Made by a program: the position numbers and the translations under genes. From assembly GCF_000149955.1 (NCBI RefSeq), contig NC_030998.1:1-64000 (forward strand): DNA of 64,000 nucleotides, in the 5' to 3' direction. This document shows positions 47,235-58,330 of the stretch, one piece after another (position 1 is the stretch's first letter; each line of letters opens with the position of its first letter). This DNA comes from Fusarium oxysporum f. sp. lycopersici 4287. Taxonomy: Eukaryota; Ascomycota; Sordariomycetes; Hypocreales; Nectriaceae. The notes under the pieces were generated by a model, which was given only the letters and a program-made list of their open reading frames with translations, did no database searches and was not told where the DNA came from.

Positions 47235-48996
47235 TTTGGTAATAGTGTAATGCAGTATGAAAGTCTCCGAGATGAAAATGAATTCAAATAAATGTTACTT
47301 GGCATATAACAAGAACGGCGGGTGTCTTTTAGCAGCAGACCTGCTTGACTTCAACTTGATGCGACTAGCGCAGGTTATTATGCAAGCCGACTCAGCAAGA
47401 GCAACTCGATATGCAGATAGACGTTGGAATCGAGAGCACATACAATCTTACCCACTCTGTTTCCCTGGAGTCCTGCTAGCCAAAGAGAGTTTCAAACTTG
47501 GAGCAATGCGAGCCAGTAGCTGTCTGTTGTCAGGATCCTCAACGGGCTCCCATGTTTAGGTTCCCAGTCGGGATGACTTGAGAATCATCCCGTATCGTGT
47601 CATTACTGCTTGCGTCGGGGATGCGCAGCATAATCCTCAGATACTGATGTCGTCAGCTATGGTTCAAGTGCTTGTAGTTGGTTCGGCACATCCGAAAGTG
47701 CATAGCTGCATTCTGTTTCTTGCTACAATGGCAGGAAGGGGGCCTCGCCGAGGCATGGAATTACAACCGTTAGAGCATCACGTCAGTATCATAAACTCGA
47801 TACATGCATGTGAACTGCCCCTTCTTCATATTCACTAAAGCAGTGTTACTTACGTTTGACCTTGCCGGAATCTCCCCGCGTGCCATCACGACATGAAAGG
47901 GTGATGTTGCGAAACGTGGCGAAGAACGATATCAAGTTTAGAATCATCAAAAACACTGATAAGAGGAACAATTCTGGCTAGTCTATCTGCCGGCATGCGG
48001 CTGGCATTACCAATCCTTCACTTTAGGTTACGGAGTAGGGCAGCCTAACAGGAGCCTACATTTTTGTTTGTTTGTTTGTTTGTTTGTATATTTTTCGTCT
48101 GGGTGGCTGTAACGAAGCCAGATCTCCTACTGGAGCAAAAGACGTGCTGAGCTAGCTAGGTACAGGGAAACCCCGCTTCCTTCACCATCCAGCATACCAA
48201 TGGCACAAAAGGTGCTGTATTTCTCAAGCCCGTCACCCGTCAGCGGGTTCGGGGGCAATCTACTGTCGAGCTTTTTCCACCGACCAGAATTCTCTCACGC
48301 ATCACTACATCTGCTGACGCAGTCCACAATCTCCAGTAACCAAGTTGTAGCTCGTAGTCGACTGTCGTGGCGGCAGGGAAAAACCTTGGGAAGGAATCAG
48401 AGGCCGGCGGTGCGGCTTGCCTTCAAAGGGGAAAAACCCATCGCAATCGGCGTCGTTGATCGGGAGGATGTCGCTACCGATGCCACGGGCACCGTCCTCC
48501 GATATCTAAGGCGTTCTGGTTCTGAGGTGCCGCCATTAGATCCGACAAAGGTGTTGTCAGAGAAGGTGAACTCTCCAAAATTCCTTCTCTGAAAACTGCT
48601 GTTAGGGAGCCGATGGCGTCCCCGCAGTATTGTGTGGCCGAGTAGCCCGTAGAAAATCCCGCTCCTAACAGTGCACTAACAGTGCGTGCCAAGAAAGAAT
48701 TTTTACAGGGGAGAGTTGAACAGGAGCCTACATGCAGGTGTGTTTAAAGAGGCGTAGGGTAGGTTTGCCCCCCACTCCTGGGTACGGAGTACAGATACGC
48801 ATTTCCCGATACGCTTAAGCGCGGTAGGACTGTTTGGCTAATTGCAGATCCCTGTAATCACGCTATAACGCGCTAACTTGATCGGAAGGAGATGCCGTGC
48901 TTAACCCTCTCGTCCCTCTCGGAGCTATGTAGACGACCTCTGCTGTCTTCTGTCCAAGCCCGCTCCCTCTTACCACCGCCTCGGAGGAAGTGAGAG
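47235..48996. other. intergenic with simple repeat and short frames
   Basis: CTCCGA at 47265-47270 lies about 30 bp upstream of the aminodeoxychorismate synthase start. A (TTTG)n microsatellite runs from about 48062 to 48088. A 130-codon frame at 48200-48592 has no recognisable motif and overlaps an equally long opposite frame, so I do not call it. Confidence 0.4.
48062..48088 (+). repeat. (TTTG)n microsatellite
   Basis: Six or more tandem TTTG units in a non-coding interval. Confidence 0.9.
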
Positions 48997-49630
48997 ATGC
49001 AGCCGGTTCTGTTTTCGCCGACTCGCCCTCAGGCTTCGTCCCGCCGGGCCAGAGACGCCTCGAAGCAGGGCCCCTGGCGCTGCTCCAACTGCCCCAAGGA
49101 GTTTGCTCAGAGTGAGTACTACGCCCTGTCGTGCCTTGTTTTAGTCAATCCCTTTGAGCAGATGATGGTTCGTGCCGGTACCACAAACAATCGCACTACT
49201 GGCTCTACCTATAATGCATTTTTTCTTTAGTTGCTTAGTAGGCTAATTAAAATTTCTTTATCTCTGAAGAAGAATATCGGTACAAGCATCAACAGCGCTG
49301 CATTCAGTCGTCCCAACGACAAAAGTTATCCAAGCAGAAGTCTTGCACAGCCTGCGCAGCCTCCAAACTGAGCTGTGATCTGGGTACGCCGTCATGTTCA
49401 CGCTGCATCAACAGGAACAAGACGTGCCGGTACGTCTCGGCCAGCAATCCCAACGCCACGTCTCAGCAGATTGAGGCAGCTCAACGGCCTCGTGGGCACC
49501 ACATTCGCGCCGATTCGGGGCAGCCCTATGATAACAATAGCGTTGTCGGAGATAACTCATCGTTGTCAAATTACTCTACTCGTCGTCAATCAGAGCTTGA
49601 GCTTGAAGCTGTCATGCAGGACGCGGGGGA

Positions 49631-49649
49631 CAGGCTTTCTAACCATACG
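49631..49649 (+). repeat. left terminal inverted repeat of the hAT element
   Basis: Reads CAGGCTTTCTAACCATACG and is perfectly complementary to 52587-52605. Confidence 0.95.
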
Positions 49650-50257
49650 CGTATGGTTTAGTTAAACCATATATTACTCATATATTGCCCATATACCTAT
49701 ACCATACGGTCTGAGGCGTATGACCATATATGATCATACGCGGGATAAAGTTGCTCCGAGTCAAAAATAGTCAGGTAAGGAAATCGGCGGCACTAGAACA
49801 CCTTGACCATCCTCCTGGTCCTGAATGGCCTCCCTTTCCAATAGATCCATAAGGTAGACAGGATACTTGAATGGCAAATCGGTTGCTTAAGCTATGCGTG
49901 GGCAACTTGGACTGCCGTGCAACGTCTCCGTAGCTCCAATCCAAGGGCAACTATCAAGATCGCTTCGAGTCACATTGTCAGGCTTCATGTCAAGATCAAG
50001 TCGCTCACTTATAGCAAACAGTTAGTACGGTCCTGCCTGCTAGGCAACAGCTGCTGCCTTGCAGGCGGCAGAAGTATTCCAGATCATATAGTCTCATACG
50101 ATTCCACTCCTTGAGATAGAAATCAAGTCTCATTCGTTAACCTTACCCGATTCACTGAGCGACCTTCTGACTGCCGTGGCCGACCGTCAGCTAGCCACGC
50201 CTCCGCGTCGCGCGACACTTCATGACGAAGCTAGTGGAAAGCCATGATGCCCGTTGA

Positions 50258-52486
50258 TTGCCTGCGATGGACTCCTTCCTCAGCCGCCCGCCTAGTGACC
50301 GCGAGTCCTCCATCGCTGCAACAATCGAGACGGCTTCTGAGATACCTGATAGGCAGAGCTTACCCTCCGTTGAATCTTCCACTTCAACAACTCCAAAGCG
50401 CAAACGCATCACTACGGCCGATGCGACGTGGCAACACACTCGAAAACCTCAAGGATCCGAGCCTGAGCGCGCTGGGCCAAAGCAGGACTTAGTGTTCTAC
50501 TGCAAATACTGCAGCAACCCACCGTACTCCACATACGTGTCTACCGCATTCCGTAACCACCTACTTAAGATACACTCAGTTGAAGCCGCTGGCTCGGAGC
50601 CAAATTCGACCAAGAAAGTGCGTACCAGCCTCATCAAAGAAGCGTTCAACAAAGCAGGCGAGATTGAGGTTACTAAGCTTCAAGAAAGAGAGGAGCAAGT
50701 TCTTCGCAACGTACTTAATCCAAAGGCTGCAATGGAAGCCTTAGTCCAGCTGGTTACTGTCCGCAATCTCCCATACAATTGCAATACTTGGCCAGAGTTG
50801 CACGCTCTGCTTATGGCGGCAAACTATACTGCAGAAGAGCTTATCAACACCTCCCACGGCCATGTCCAAAAACTCTGCTCGAACTCATATGCGATCCACA
50901 AAGATATTCTCCGAAAAAAGCTGCAATCCTCACCTGCCAAGCTTCACCTCTCTGCTGACGTATGGAGCGCACCAAACCACAAAGCTTTCCTAGGAATATG
51001 CGTGCAATTTATGCAGGAAGGCACGAAAAATCCCTGCCAGGCACTGCTGGCCTTGCCTGAACTTCCTGGCATAGACGGCCCTGGAAGCCACAGCGGAGCC
51101 GAGCAGTGGAAGCTCCTTCAGCCAGTCATTGAGGAGTACGGCATCTCACGCCAGCTGGGATATATTACAGGAGATAATCACGGTTCCAATGACGTGCTAT
51201 GTCGTCTATTGAGCCACTTCCTTGATGGACGAGGCGTCGCCTGGAATGCAAGACACCGACGGATTCGTTGCCATGGCCACATTGTCAACCTTTGCGTCCA
51301 AGCGTTTCTTTTCATGGATAGCAAAGAGGCTGTTCTTGAAGCCTGTAGGCAGATTGAAGAGATGGACCAAGCTTCGTTCAACATTGACGTGATGCAGGGT
51401 TGGAAGAAGCGAAAGGAGCGTGGCTGGAGTCAACTCAGTCCGCTCGGCAAGTTGCATAATACTGCTATCCATATTAGAGCCAACGATTACAGGTATAATC
51501 TCTTTCGGAGGCGTGCCGGCAAAGTCCTCGGGCTCGACAACGATACACGCTGGAACTCATGGTTTCTTCTGCTCGATGCCGCTCTTGATAAGGAGGAGCA
51601 TATCAAGTGGTATCAGGACAAATACTACGACGCCCTTGTGGACGACTACTTAGCACCACAGGATTGGCAAAACCTTCGCGAGACGCGGAACTTCCTACAG
51701 CCGTTTTGGAAGATAACTCTCCTTACTGAGGGGTATCGTTCGACGCTCGATCGTACATTATTTACGATGGATGTCCTTCACAAGCATTACCAGCAAGCAT
51801 TCAACAAATACAAGATGAACCAACAGCTACTTGGTCCGGTACTGACGAGCTGGCATGTCTTCGACAAATACTACCAGCTCTCCGATGAGAGCCCTGCATA
51901 CGCTGCAGCCCTTATTCTCCATCCATCCCGAGGAAAGGCTCATATACAGAAAAATTGGCCAAAGGCATGGCATAAGAAGATCTTTACAGGAGTGAAGAAA
52001 TTGTGGGAAGACGAATACAAGAACCTGCCAACCGTTTATACTACTCCTTCCATTGTTCCGGCACTGGAACTGGATGAGTATGACCTGCTTGCACAGGAGC
52101 TTAATGTCATAGGCGCAGAGCCCGACGTTGACGAATACGAAACCTACACCTCCCAGCCACCCATTCCAATCGACTGCTCCCCCCTTGTCTGGTGGCTCCG
52201 CGATGAGCAGAAGGAGCGCTTTCCCCGACTGTCAAAGATGGCAATAGACATTCACTCAATACCTGCCATGTCTGCTGACCCTGAGCGTACATTCTCTGGA
52301 GCACGGCGTACAATTTCGTGGGATCGAATGCTCCTTGGAGCATCGACAATTGAAAAGGGGGAGTGCTTGAAGAGCTGGATTCGCAGCGGTATAACGGCAG
52401 GGCTACACGTAGACGAGGTTGAACAATATGAGTACATGGCAGAGGAGGGAAGCACCAGCGCTCTAGAGGAAGATGTGGGCCCTTGA
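50258..52486 (+). CDS. hAT family transposase
   Basis: A 742-residue transposase encoded without introns inside the element. A BED-like zinc-binding segment is suggested near residues 87-112 (FYCKYCSNPPYSTYVSTAFR followed by HLLKIH). The RNase H-like core follows, with HLSADVWSAPNHKAFLGIC carrying a probable first catalytic Asp, GYITGDNHGSND and then CHGHIVNLCVQAFL, the conserved CxxH-type block of hAT enzymes. LDNDTRWNSWFLLLD is the TRWNS motif. The C-terminal dimerisation domain is PLVWWLRDEQKERFPRLSKM with IPAMSADPERTFSGARR. All family blocks are present and there are no stops, so the enzyme may be active. The length is normal for fungal hAT transposases. Confidence 0.95.
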   Translation: MPAMDSFLSRPPSDRESSIAATIETASEIPDRQSLPSVESSTSTTPKRKRITTADATWQHTRKPQGSEPERAGPKQDLVFYCKYCSNPPYSTYVSTAFRNHLLKIHSVEAAGSEPNSTKKVRTSLIKEAFNKAGEIEVTKLQEREEQVLRNVLNPKAAMEALVQLVTVRNLPYNCNTWPELHALLMAANYTAEELINTSHGHVQKLCSNSYAIHKDILRKKLQSSPAKLHLSADVWSAPNHKAFLGICVQFMQEGTKNPCQALLALPELPGIDGPGSHSGAEQWKLLQPVIEEYGISRQLGYITGDNHGSNDVLCRLLSHFLDGRGVAWNARHRRIRCHGHIVNLCVQAFLFMDSKEAVLEACRQIEEMDQASFNIDVMQGWKKRKERGWSQLSPLGKLHNTAIHIRANDYRYNLFRRRAGKVLGLDNDTRWNSWFLLLDAALDKEEHIKWYQDKYYDALVDDYLAPQDWQNLRETRNFLQPFWKITLLTEGYRSTLDRTLFTMDVLHKHYQQAFNKYKMNQQLLGPVLTSWHVFDKYYQLSDESPAYAAALILHPSRGKAHIQKNWPKAWHKKIFTGVKKLWEDEYKNLPTVYTTPSIVPALELDEYDLLAQELNVIGAEPDVDEYETYTSQPPIPIDCSPLVWWLRDEQKERFPRLSKMAIDIHSIPAMSADPERTFSGARRTISWDRMLLGASTIEKGECLKSWIRSGITAGLHVDEVEQYEYMAEEGSTSALEEDVGP

Positions 52487-52586
52487 CCGGTTTGACGTCA
52501 TTTGCCGTATGGGCAATATATGGTTTAGTTCGCCATACGAGAATAAATCATACACCATAAACCATTCAGGTCCGTATGGCGTATGG

Positions 52587-52605
52587 CGTATGGTTAGAAA
52601 GCCTG
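52587..52605 (-). repeat. right terminal inverted repeat of the hAT element
   Basis: Reverse complement of the left 19-bp terminus. It is preceded by tandem GTATGGC units that form the subterminal repeat. Confidence 0.95.
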
Positions 52606-54572
52606 GCGGGGGATCAGAGCCGCTCCTCTGCCACCTCGAACAGCCTGTCACTTGCAGCTCTCCAACAACAGCAATTGTCTGTACCTACTTCTCACGGTAT
52701 AAATATCAATGGGTGGAATGTGAACACGCAGACAAACAGACCAAGTGTTGGGTTTGGAGATCCTACGCCAAGTCCGGGCCAGCTTGAGAGGGACAGCATT
52801 TCATTATTTAACTTGACGAATGAGGCGGAGGCCGCGTCTCGATGGCAGCAAGAAATACCTTGGTTCTCACAGAATCCGTTTCTCTCCCCCGAACTACCTA
52901 TATCGCCAGAGCTTGAAGACCCTATGCAAGGAAATGGCTTCACGGGAGCTTCCGAGGATCTAAACTTTGATCTCCTGGGCTCACTTGGAATTTTGACTCA
53001 GAATCGGATCACGCCAGGCCAGACATCTCAACCGGGCGGATTTTCAACCATGCTGAATACTCCAGTCTCATCTGACGGCCACTATCCCAGAACAGGATCT
53101 ATTGCCAAACCCCACAGTAACCAACACTCTCCACTTGATGTTGAGGCCGACACCGAACAAGGTAAGACTCTGCACGGTGCTGTCAAAGCTGCGCGTGGTA
53201 CGGACTTGCCAAATACGGCCGCAACGCGTCCGCAGTATGGTATTAGCCAAACCCTGCAGTCATGTCCTTTCCACAGACTCCACAAAGACGATGATCTTAT
53301 CAAAATGGTCAGCAACTACCCAAGTGTCATGTTGCAACCAGGAGTATATCCCCCATTTGTACATCACAAGCTATACCGATGTTCTGCCGGCGACGTGGCA
53401 GAACCGCTAGCTAAGGCCTTTTGCTGTGTTGGGGCGTTCTACGCTTCTGTCCCTGTCAGCGAGACATTTGTCTACTCGCTCATAAATGAGGAGACCAATA
53501 AGCTTGTCAAAGGATTTGTAAGTAAAAGGCCTGTTACGAACTAGTCATCCAGTCCCATTAACAGTGTTCAGCATCAAATACCCCGTTCTGATGCGGACAT
53601 GCTGGCGGTAGTCCATGCCATGTGTATCTATCAGATCCTGGGGTTCTTTGTTAGCGTAAATACAGAACAGACGCGTGCAGCCGAGTCACAGCAGATGTTC
53701 TTCCTCAAGGTAAACAACCTCTGTTATACCTGTTAAAGTTTGACAAGAAGCATAAGCTAAAAGTGCATGGCAGATGACCAGACGTCTCGCCAAACAGTAT
53801 CTCCAAACCTCAACAGTCAAGGACGGAGAAGAGACCAATTGGCGCAAGTGGCTCATGGACGAGACAATTCGCAGAACCGTTTTCCTTGTCAATGCCATAA
53901 ATACGCTTTCCTGCCGTATTCAGAAGCAGGACCCGAACTACTTTGAGCCTCTAGACAATGATCTCATTCACAACTTGACTCTCCCAGCACCTGAGGTTAT
54001 CTGGAAAGCCTCCTCGGCAGAAGAATGGACTCTTGCCAAGTCTCAACTTCCTTCTGACGATTTAGTGCGCACAAAGGTTACTATTCGCCAGGCTGTTGAT
54101 CAGATCAAGAATTCAGAAAGACTTGGGGACCGAGGCACTCGAACTAGCCAGCTACAGTTCGACGTGTTTGATGACTTCACGAAGCTCGTCATTGCTACAG
54201 CAGATGTACAGTAGCAGAATCTGGTATTTTGCCTCCAAAGCGTATATTTTAGAGCGGCTCATTTCGTCGATGTAATCCATTATGATCCTGTCAATGCTGT
54301 GCTTCCTATGTTGATGTTAAATGGCAGCCTGATGTCTGAAAGGTTACTTGGGAATGACAGGTTATTGTATATGTAGTTAATCTATAACATCATTGAAACA
54401 CCATGAATTCCAAAGATTATAATTAACGCCGAATAAATTATGCAAGATAATGTTAACATATCCTGTTATCCACAGATCGCTGAATCCTATGCGAGTGCAT
54501 ATGTATAGAAGGCAGACAATGCATCTGGTACTTCTCTCCAACAACGTCAGCAGACTGCGCCGGCCTTTATAG

Positions 54573-56141
54573 CTAGCTTAAAGCCTTCTCATTAATCCGG
54601 TCCAAGATTACAAGGCGTTCCGCGAATCCCTTGCCAGCCTTGCTCAAAGCATCTATATTATCCTTTTCTCTCGATAGGATAACATTCTCAGGATAGAACT
54701 TTCCCAGAAGCGCTAGCTTGAGAATGGGGTCTGAGGTGGGAATGATATGGATTGTATTTCCATGACCGTCCTTTACCCGGGGTGAGATGACAAGTCCAGG
54801 TCTCGAGAGGATATCCGCTGCATCGTGGACAATTGTCTTGTGGATGCCACTGGCGCCTTGGGCCGAGAGTGCGCTGAGAATAGGTGATGATGTTCCCCTT
54901 GAAGATCCCTTGTCCGCTTTGACTTCATATGCGTAACGCCGGCCGCGGGCGATCTGGCCGAGATCAACAGATACAGATTTCCCCGAGTAAAGCGTCAGGC
55001 GTAGCTTGACAATGCGTCGAAGAGCGTCTTTCCCGGCGTCGATGGCCAAAGAAGACTCGGTGACTCTGGTGTCAACTCCTAGCAGAGAGGGTAGATTCCA
55101 GCTACCGTCCTCAGAGACGGCTTCACTCGCTGCGAGCTCTGTTCTGGGAGCGTCGATGTATTCCTTGTGCTCGTAGTCAAACAATACCTCGCTCTCTACG
55201 TCATAGACATGGGCTGGATGATAACGTAGTAGGTGAAGAGAAGTAGACCCAGACAAGAAAGCTGGCAAAACCAGGCCTTGGGAGTACTGGAAGCCGTAGC
55301 CACCTCGAGGGAGATGGCGAGCCGTGAAGACCTTGGCGAGATCGACAATGGCAACATGCTGGATCGTACCTGTTAAGCAGTGTACAAGGAAGAGCTTCCG
55401 AGGCTCCTCCAGATCGCGGATGCCTCGGCTCGAGTCTCGGGGAATGACGAGAGGCACCTTGTCGTAGTTCTCGAAGGGAATCAAGCTGTCACGCAGGAGA
55501 ATCATGCGATGAAGCCACTCGTTATAGAGCTCCATCAACTGGGAGTCGCTTCGAGGGCCAAGCAGAAGGCCTGCAACCGCTGGAGTCCAGAGATGCCCCT
55601 CACAGGGGCTTCGGAGCCGGATCTTGGGATTGGCATTGGTAGGGTCGATGCTTTCGTGGACGTATCCAACAAGAGTCTTTGCGATCTTGTTTGCTTGGAT
55701 CACAATTTCCCTGCGCGCAGTATCCTGGGACGAGTGGACCAGTGGCAGTGTAGACTCTCTACCTGTAGTTGCAAGAGAAGCGGCCAAACCATTGACGAGA
55801 ACAGTGCGAGCAGGGATATCGTTTGGTCCATCTGGACCAAGTCGAGATATGATAACATCGAGTAGGGGCGACGTGGTGGCGACCAACTGTCGGACACTAT
55901 AAACTCCGGGCGGAGTATAGAGCGCATTGTTTATGATGAGAGGATAGCGCTCAGCTTTCGAAGAATCATCATTGTAGGGAGGAGACGGGGGAGATGTCAT
56001 GGCAACAAGTCCGTCTTTCTGAGTCCACGAAGGGTAGACAGTATAGCCCAATGTGAGATTTGCAAGGTTGGCGAGTCGGTAGGGCGCGGCGGAGGAAGGG
56101 GGAGGAGTGATAGCGGAGACCATTGTACGGGCCAGTAGCAT
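54573..56141 (-). CDS. uncharacterised protein of the cluster region
   Basis: One uninterrupted frame without introns. It is open from an ATG at 56471 (632 codons), but the first 110 codons look like untranslated leader with a hydrophobic run, and ATG 56141 or 56123 (MVSAITPPPSSAAPYRLANL) seems better. The product of about 520 residues has no signal that I recognise. Traits seen: conserved-looking blocks GYTVYPSWTQKDGL, NALYTPPGVYSVRQLV, PCEGHLWTPAVAGLLLGPRS, HLPRGGYGFQYSQGLVLPAFL and GNTIHIIPTSDPILKLALLG, a basic-rich C-terminal third, and few cysteines. No nucleotide loop, haem Cys, HxH or GxSxG motif is evident. It lies between the interrupted regulator and the methyltransferase, so it may be an enzyme of the same pathway, but no function can be given. 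Confidence 0.7.
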   Translation of the reverse strand: MLLARTMVSAITPPPSSAAPYRLANLANLTLGYTVYPSWTQKDGLVAMTSPPSPPYNDDSSKAERYPLIINNALYTPPGVYSVRQLVATTSPLLDVIISRLGPDGPNDIPARTVLVNGLAASLATTGRESTLPLVHSSQDTARREIVIQANKIAKTLVGYVHESIDPTNANPKIRLRSPCEGHLWTPAVAGLLLGPRSDSQLMELYNEWLHRMILLRDSLIPFENYDKVPLVIPRDSSRGIRDLEEPRKLFLVHCLTGTIQHVAIVDLAKVFTARHLPRGGYGFQYSQGLVLPAFLSGSTSLHLLRYHPAHVYDVESEVLFDYEHKEYIDAPRTELAASEAVSEDGSWNLPSLLGVDTRVTESSLAIDAGKDALRRIVKLRLTLYSGKSVSVDLGQIARGRRYAYEVKADKGSSRGTSSPILSALSAQGASGIHKTIVHDAADILSRPGLVISPRVKDGHGNTIHIIPTSDPILKLALLGKFYPENVILSREKDNIDALSKAGKGFAERLVILDRINEKALS

Positions 56142-56471
56142 ATGGATGGAGAGGATCAAGGGTAGGCAGAGGATTCGAGGGAAAGCAGAGCAGACGAGGA
56201 AGAGGGGCAGGGCTATGATAGAGGACCGAATGATGGACTGTACCGACAGCTTGGTCGGTTGCGGATGCGATGTGGCTGTGTCTGAAGCGTAAATATGGCC
56301 CCAATACTGGATGCATAGACGGACTTTTGTAAGGTAAATAATCGTTTTTTCTTTACTCTTACGTCTGGATATCGTTCTAGGGAATCGGCCGCGTGCACGA
56401 GAGGCTATGTGAGGGAATGGCCAAAATGATTGATGAATAACGCAACGAAAATGGAGATTAATCTCTGGCAT

Positions 56472-57291
56472 TAAAACATCCCCGCGTGAGGCTTAACACA
56501 ACGGGTCCTCGGGGCGTGTTGTCTGTCGATGTCCGATGGCCCTGACCAAGTGTTGGTCCTCGCTACGCCCCTTAGTCCTGCTGTTGGTTGAGCCAAATAC
56601 TGCCCTCAGTGCTTTTTTTTCTTATTCGCAGGTAGTCTCATCTGGGCTGAGTCAAATTTCGTGTAGTCTCTGCTGGTGCTGAAGCTGTTGTTCGCTGTGC
56701 TCATTCCAGGCTAAGAGATACTAGGTAAGGTAGCTCAGCAGAGAGAGGTCAGCTAAAGCGCCATCGAGAGCTTTGCCAAAATGGTATTAATTGTCACCAG
56801 TAGGAGGTCTGGCGCCATCAATAGGGACTTGGCACGCAATTGCGTGCTTAGCTTCGGAGATTTGTGGCAGCTTAAGGTTGCTCAACTCCGAGAGTATCGG
56901 AGTTGGGTGGCATAGTGGGGCTGCCCCGATTTAGAAAAGCAAGTAAATCAATTCTGGTAGATTTATTAAATCTCATGCAGGATATCTGCAGGAGCATTCA
57001 TGTGGGGGATTACGAAGGTGTATCTGCTTCTTAATTGGATACAGATTATGTGCTTGTGAATATTTCCAGATATAGCCGACAGCTTAATCAGGGTGATACT
57101 TAGTCCCGATTGCGATATTTCACCACAATCATTTCGAATTCGTAGACAGATGTAGTACTTCTATGTTAATCTCATTAAATACGGTTAAAGAGATCAATAC
57201 CACAGAAATAGCAAATATTTCCAACTGCTAGTTAGACTAACTAGTCCCTCTTAACTTTGTACCTTGATACCAACCAACCCCAATTTGCGAA
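56472..57291. promoter_or_regulatory. divergent promoter of unknown gene and methyltransferase
   Basis: No gene. It contains the perfect inverted repeat at 56883-56905. The last 350 bases before the methyltransferase start are AT-rich. Confidence 0.5.
56883..56905. promoter_or_regulatory. perfect inverted repeat, candidate regulator site
   Basis: CAACTCCGA-N5-TCGGAGTTG: nine-base arms around a five-base spacer, about 390 bp upstream of the methyltransferase. It contains CCG-N7-CGG, a plausible Zn2Cys6 dimer site. The right arm plus the next base, TCGGAGTTGG, recurs at 60573-60582 upstream of the DAHP synthase. Confidence 0.5.
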
Positions 57292-58330
57292 ATGTCTACT
57301 GCAACTGTTAGTGCCGTGGCTGGTGCTGTGACAGCTTCGACGCCACTGGCACCATTCTCAGGCACAGAAGGAAGCTACATGCTACCTCATCATGCCCAAG
57401 AGATTGAGAGGCTCCACCGCCAACACCTCTTCATGAATACTACCACGGGAGGTCAATTGCTCGTAGTGCCATCCATACACGAGAAGAAGTCCTTGCGCGT
57501 ACTGGACTCGGGTGCTGCTGATGGTAAGTGTCTGTTGCTCTTAGCCTATCCCTAGTATTGACATTCGTAGGCTTCTGGCTACGCGATCTGCCTCGCCAAC
57601 TTCCATCACACCACCTGGAGCTCTATGGAGTCGACATTGGATCTGATCTCTTCCCAGCACCAGATGAGAGTGCGATTCACAAGGTAGAGCTTCGGAGCCA
57701 TGATGTCAGAACTCCCTTTCCACATTCGTGGGACTGGTCCTCCAAGTTCGACGTGATCAACCAGAGGCTGCTTATCTGGGGTATCCAGTCTGCCGAGTGG
57801 CCTCGTGTCATCTCGAACCTTGTTGCGTCTCTAAAGCCTGGCGGCTATATACAGCTCGTCGAGGCTGAATGGATTGATCCCGATAATTTGGCAGACGAGA
57901 AGACCAGGCCTCAACTGAGGAAACAAGCCGCTCTACAGGAATGGTCTACCGCCAGCTTCGGTATGGACATCCATATTGCTTACAAGCTCGAGGGGCTCCT
58001 TCGGGACGCTGGCTTGGAGGATGTTCGCAAGGTCCAGTTTAATCATGGCTATGGCGCCCTCGCAAGATCCAAGGACCAGAGGAATGTGTCGGCTGAGCTC
58101 TGGGTCGAGTGCTTCAGGACCTTGGATGAGAAGATACCTGGTGAGTCGAACGTGTCGTTTTCAAAAACGCCAGATGCTAACATTATGGCGTTACAGAAGG
58201 TGGCATTCCTGGGGTTGCAGCGAATTCGAAGGAGTTCCATGAGTTCCTCGATGCTTTAGAGGTCGAGATTAAGACGTACGGCTATCAACCTAAGCTCAAT
58301 TATGTGTATGGACGAAAGCCCTTGGCTTAA
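57292..58330 (+). CDS. SAM-dependent methyltransferase, LaeA-like
   Basis: A class I methyltransferase of the type that includes LaeA and many secondary-metabolite methyltransferases. Three exons in phase: 57292-57523, 57571-58140 and 58197-58330, giving about 311 residues. The SAM loop is VLDSGAADGFWLRDL, split by the first intron, followed by ELYGVDIGSDLFP with the acidic residue that binds the ribose, FDVINQRLLIWG (motif II region) and LKPGGYIQLVEAEW (motif III). The end YGYQPKLNYVYGRKPLA fits the family's closing strand. No stop or frameshift. The substrate is unknown; candidates are an O- or N-methylation of the aryl or polyketide product, or a regulatory LaeA-like role. The presence of an upstream palindrome suggests co-regulation with the DAHP synthase. 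Confidence 0.88.

Larger units (their letters stand above)
49631..52605 (+). mobile_element. complete hAT transposon with TIRs and 8-bp target duplication
   Basis: The element starts CAGGCTTTCTAACCATACG and ends with the exact reverse complement, giving 19-bp perfect terminal inverted repeats. It is flanked by GCGGGGGA at 49623-49630 and 52606-52613, the 8-bp duplication typical of hAT elements. Subterminal regions hold many copies of CCATA/CGTATGG in both orientations, likely transposase binding sites. It carries one long transposase frame. Identical TIRs, intact TSD and an open transposase suggest a recent and possibly still mobile copy. Confidence 0.95.
48997..54214 (+). pseudogene. C2H2 + Zn2Cys6 regulator disrupted by a hAT transposon
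   Basis: A fungal transcription factor with two DNA-binding modules. Exon 1 (48997-49111) and exon 2 (from 49270) form a C2H2-like finger (WRCSNCPKEFAQ, then YRYKHQQRC) followed by a Zn2Cys6 cluster, SCTACAASKLSCDLGTPS and CSRCINRNKTCRY. Exon 2 is cut after codon ...MQDAGD at 49630 by a 2975-bp element. The same frame resumes at 52614 with QSRSSATSNSLS and runs to 53517; exons 53572-53709 (AVVHAMCIYQILGFF) and 53774-54214 (the helical fungal TF domain) finish the protein. Removing the element and one 8-bp target copy gives a continuous frame of about 652 residues, and no other lesion is visible, so the insertion looks recent. With the element in place, translation would end shortly after the zinc cluster, leaving a DNA-binding fragment without the C-terminal domain. 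Confidence 0.88.

Noticed and set aside
48200..48592. 130-codon frame upstream of the interrupted regulator
   Set aside because: No motif, overlaps an opposite frame of similar quality, and has Ser/Arg-rich shadow composition.
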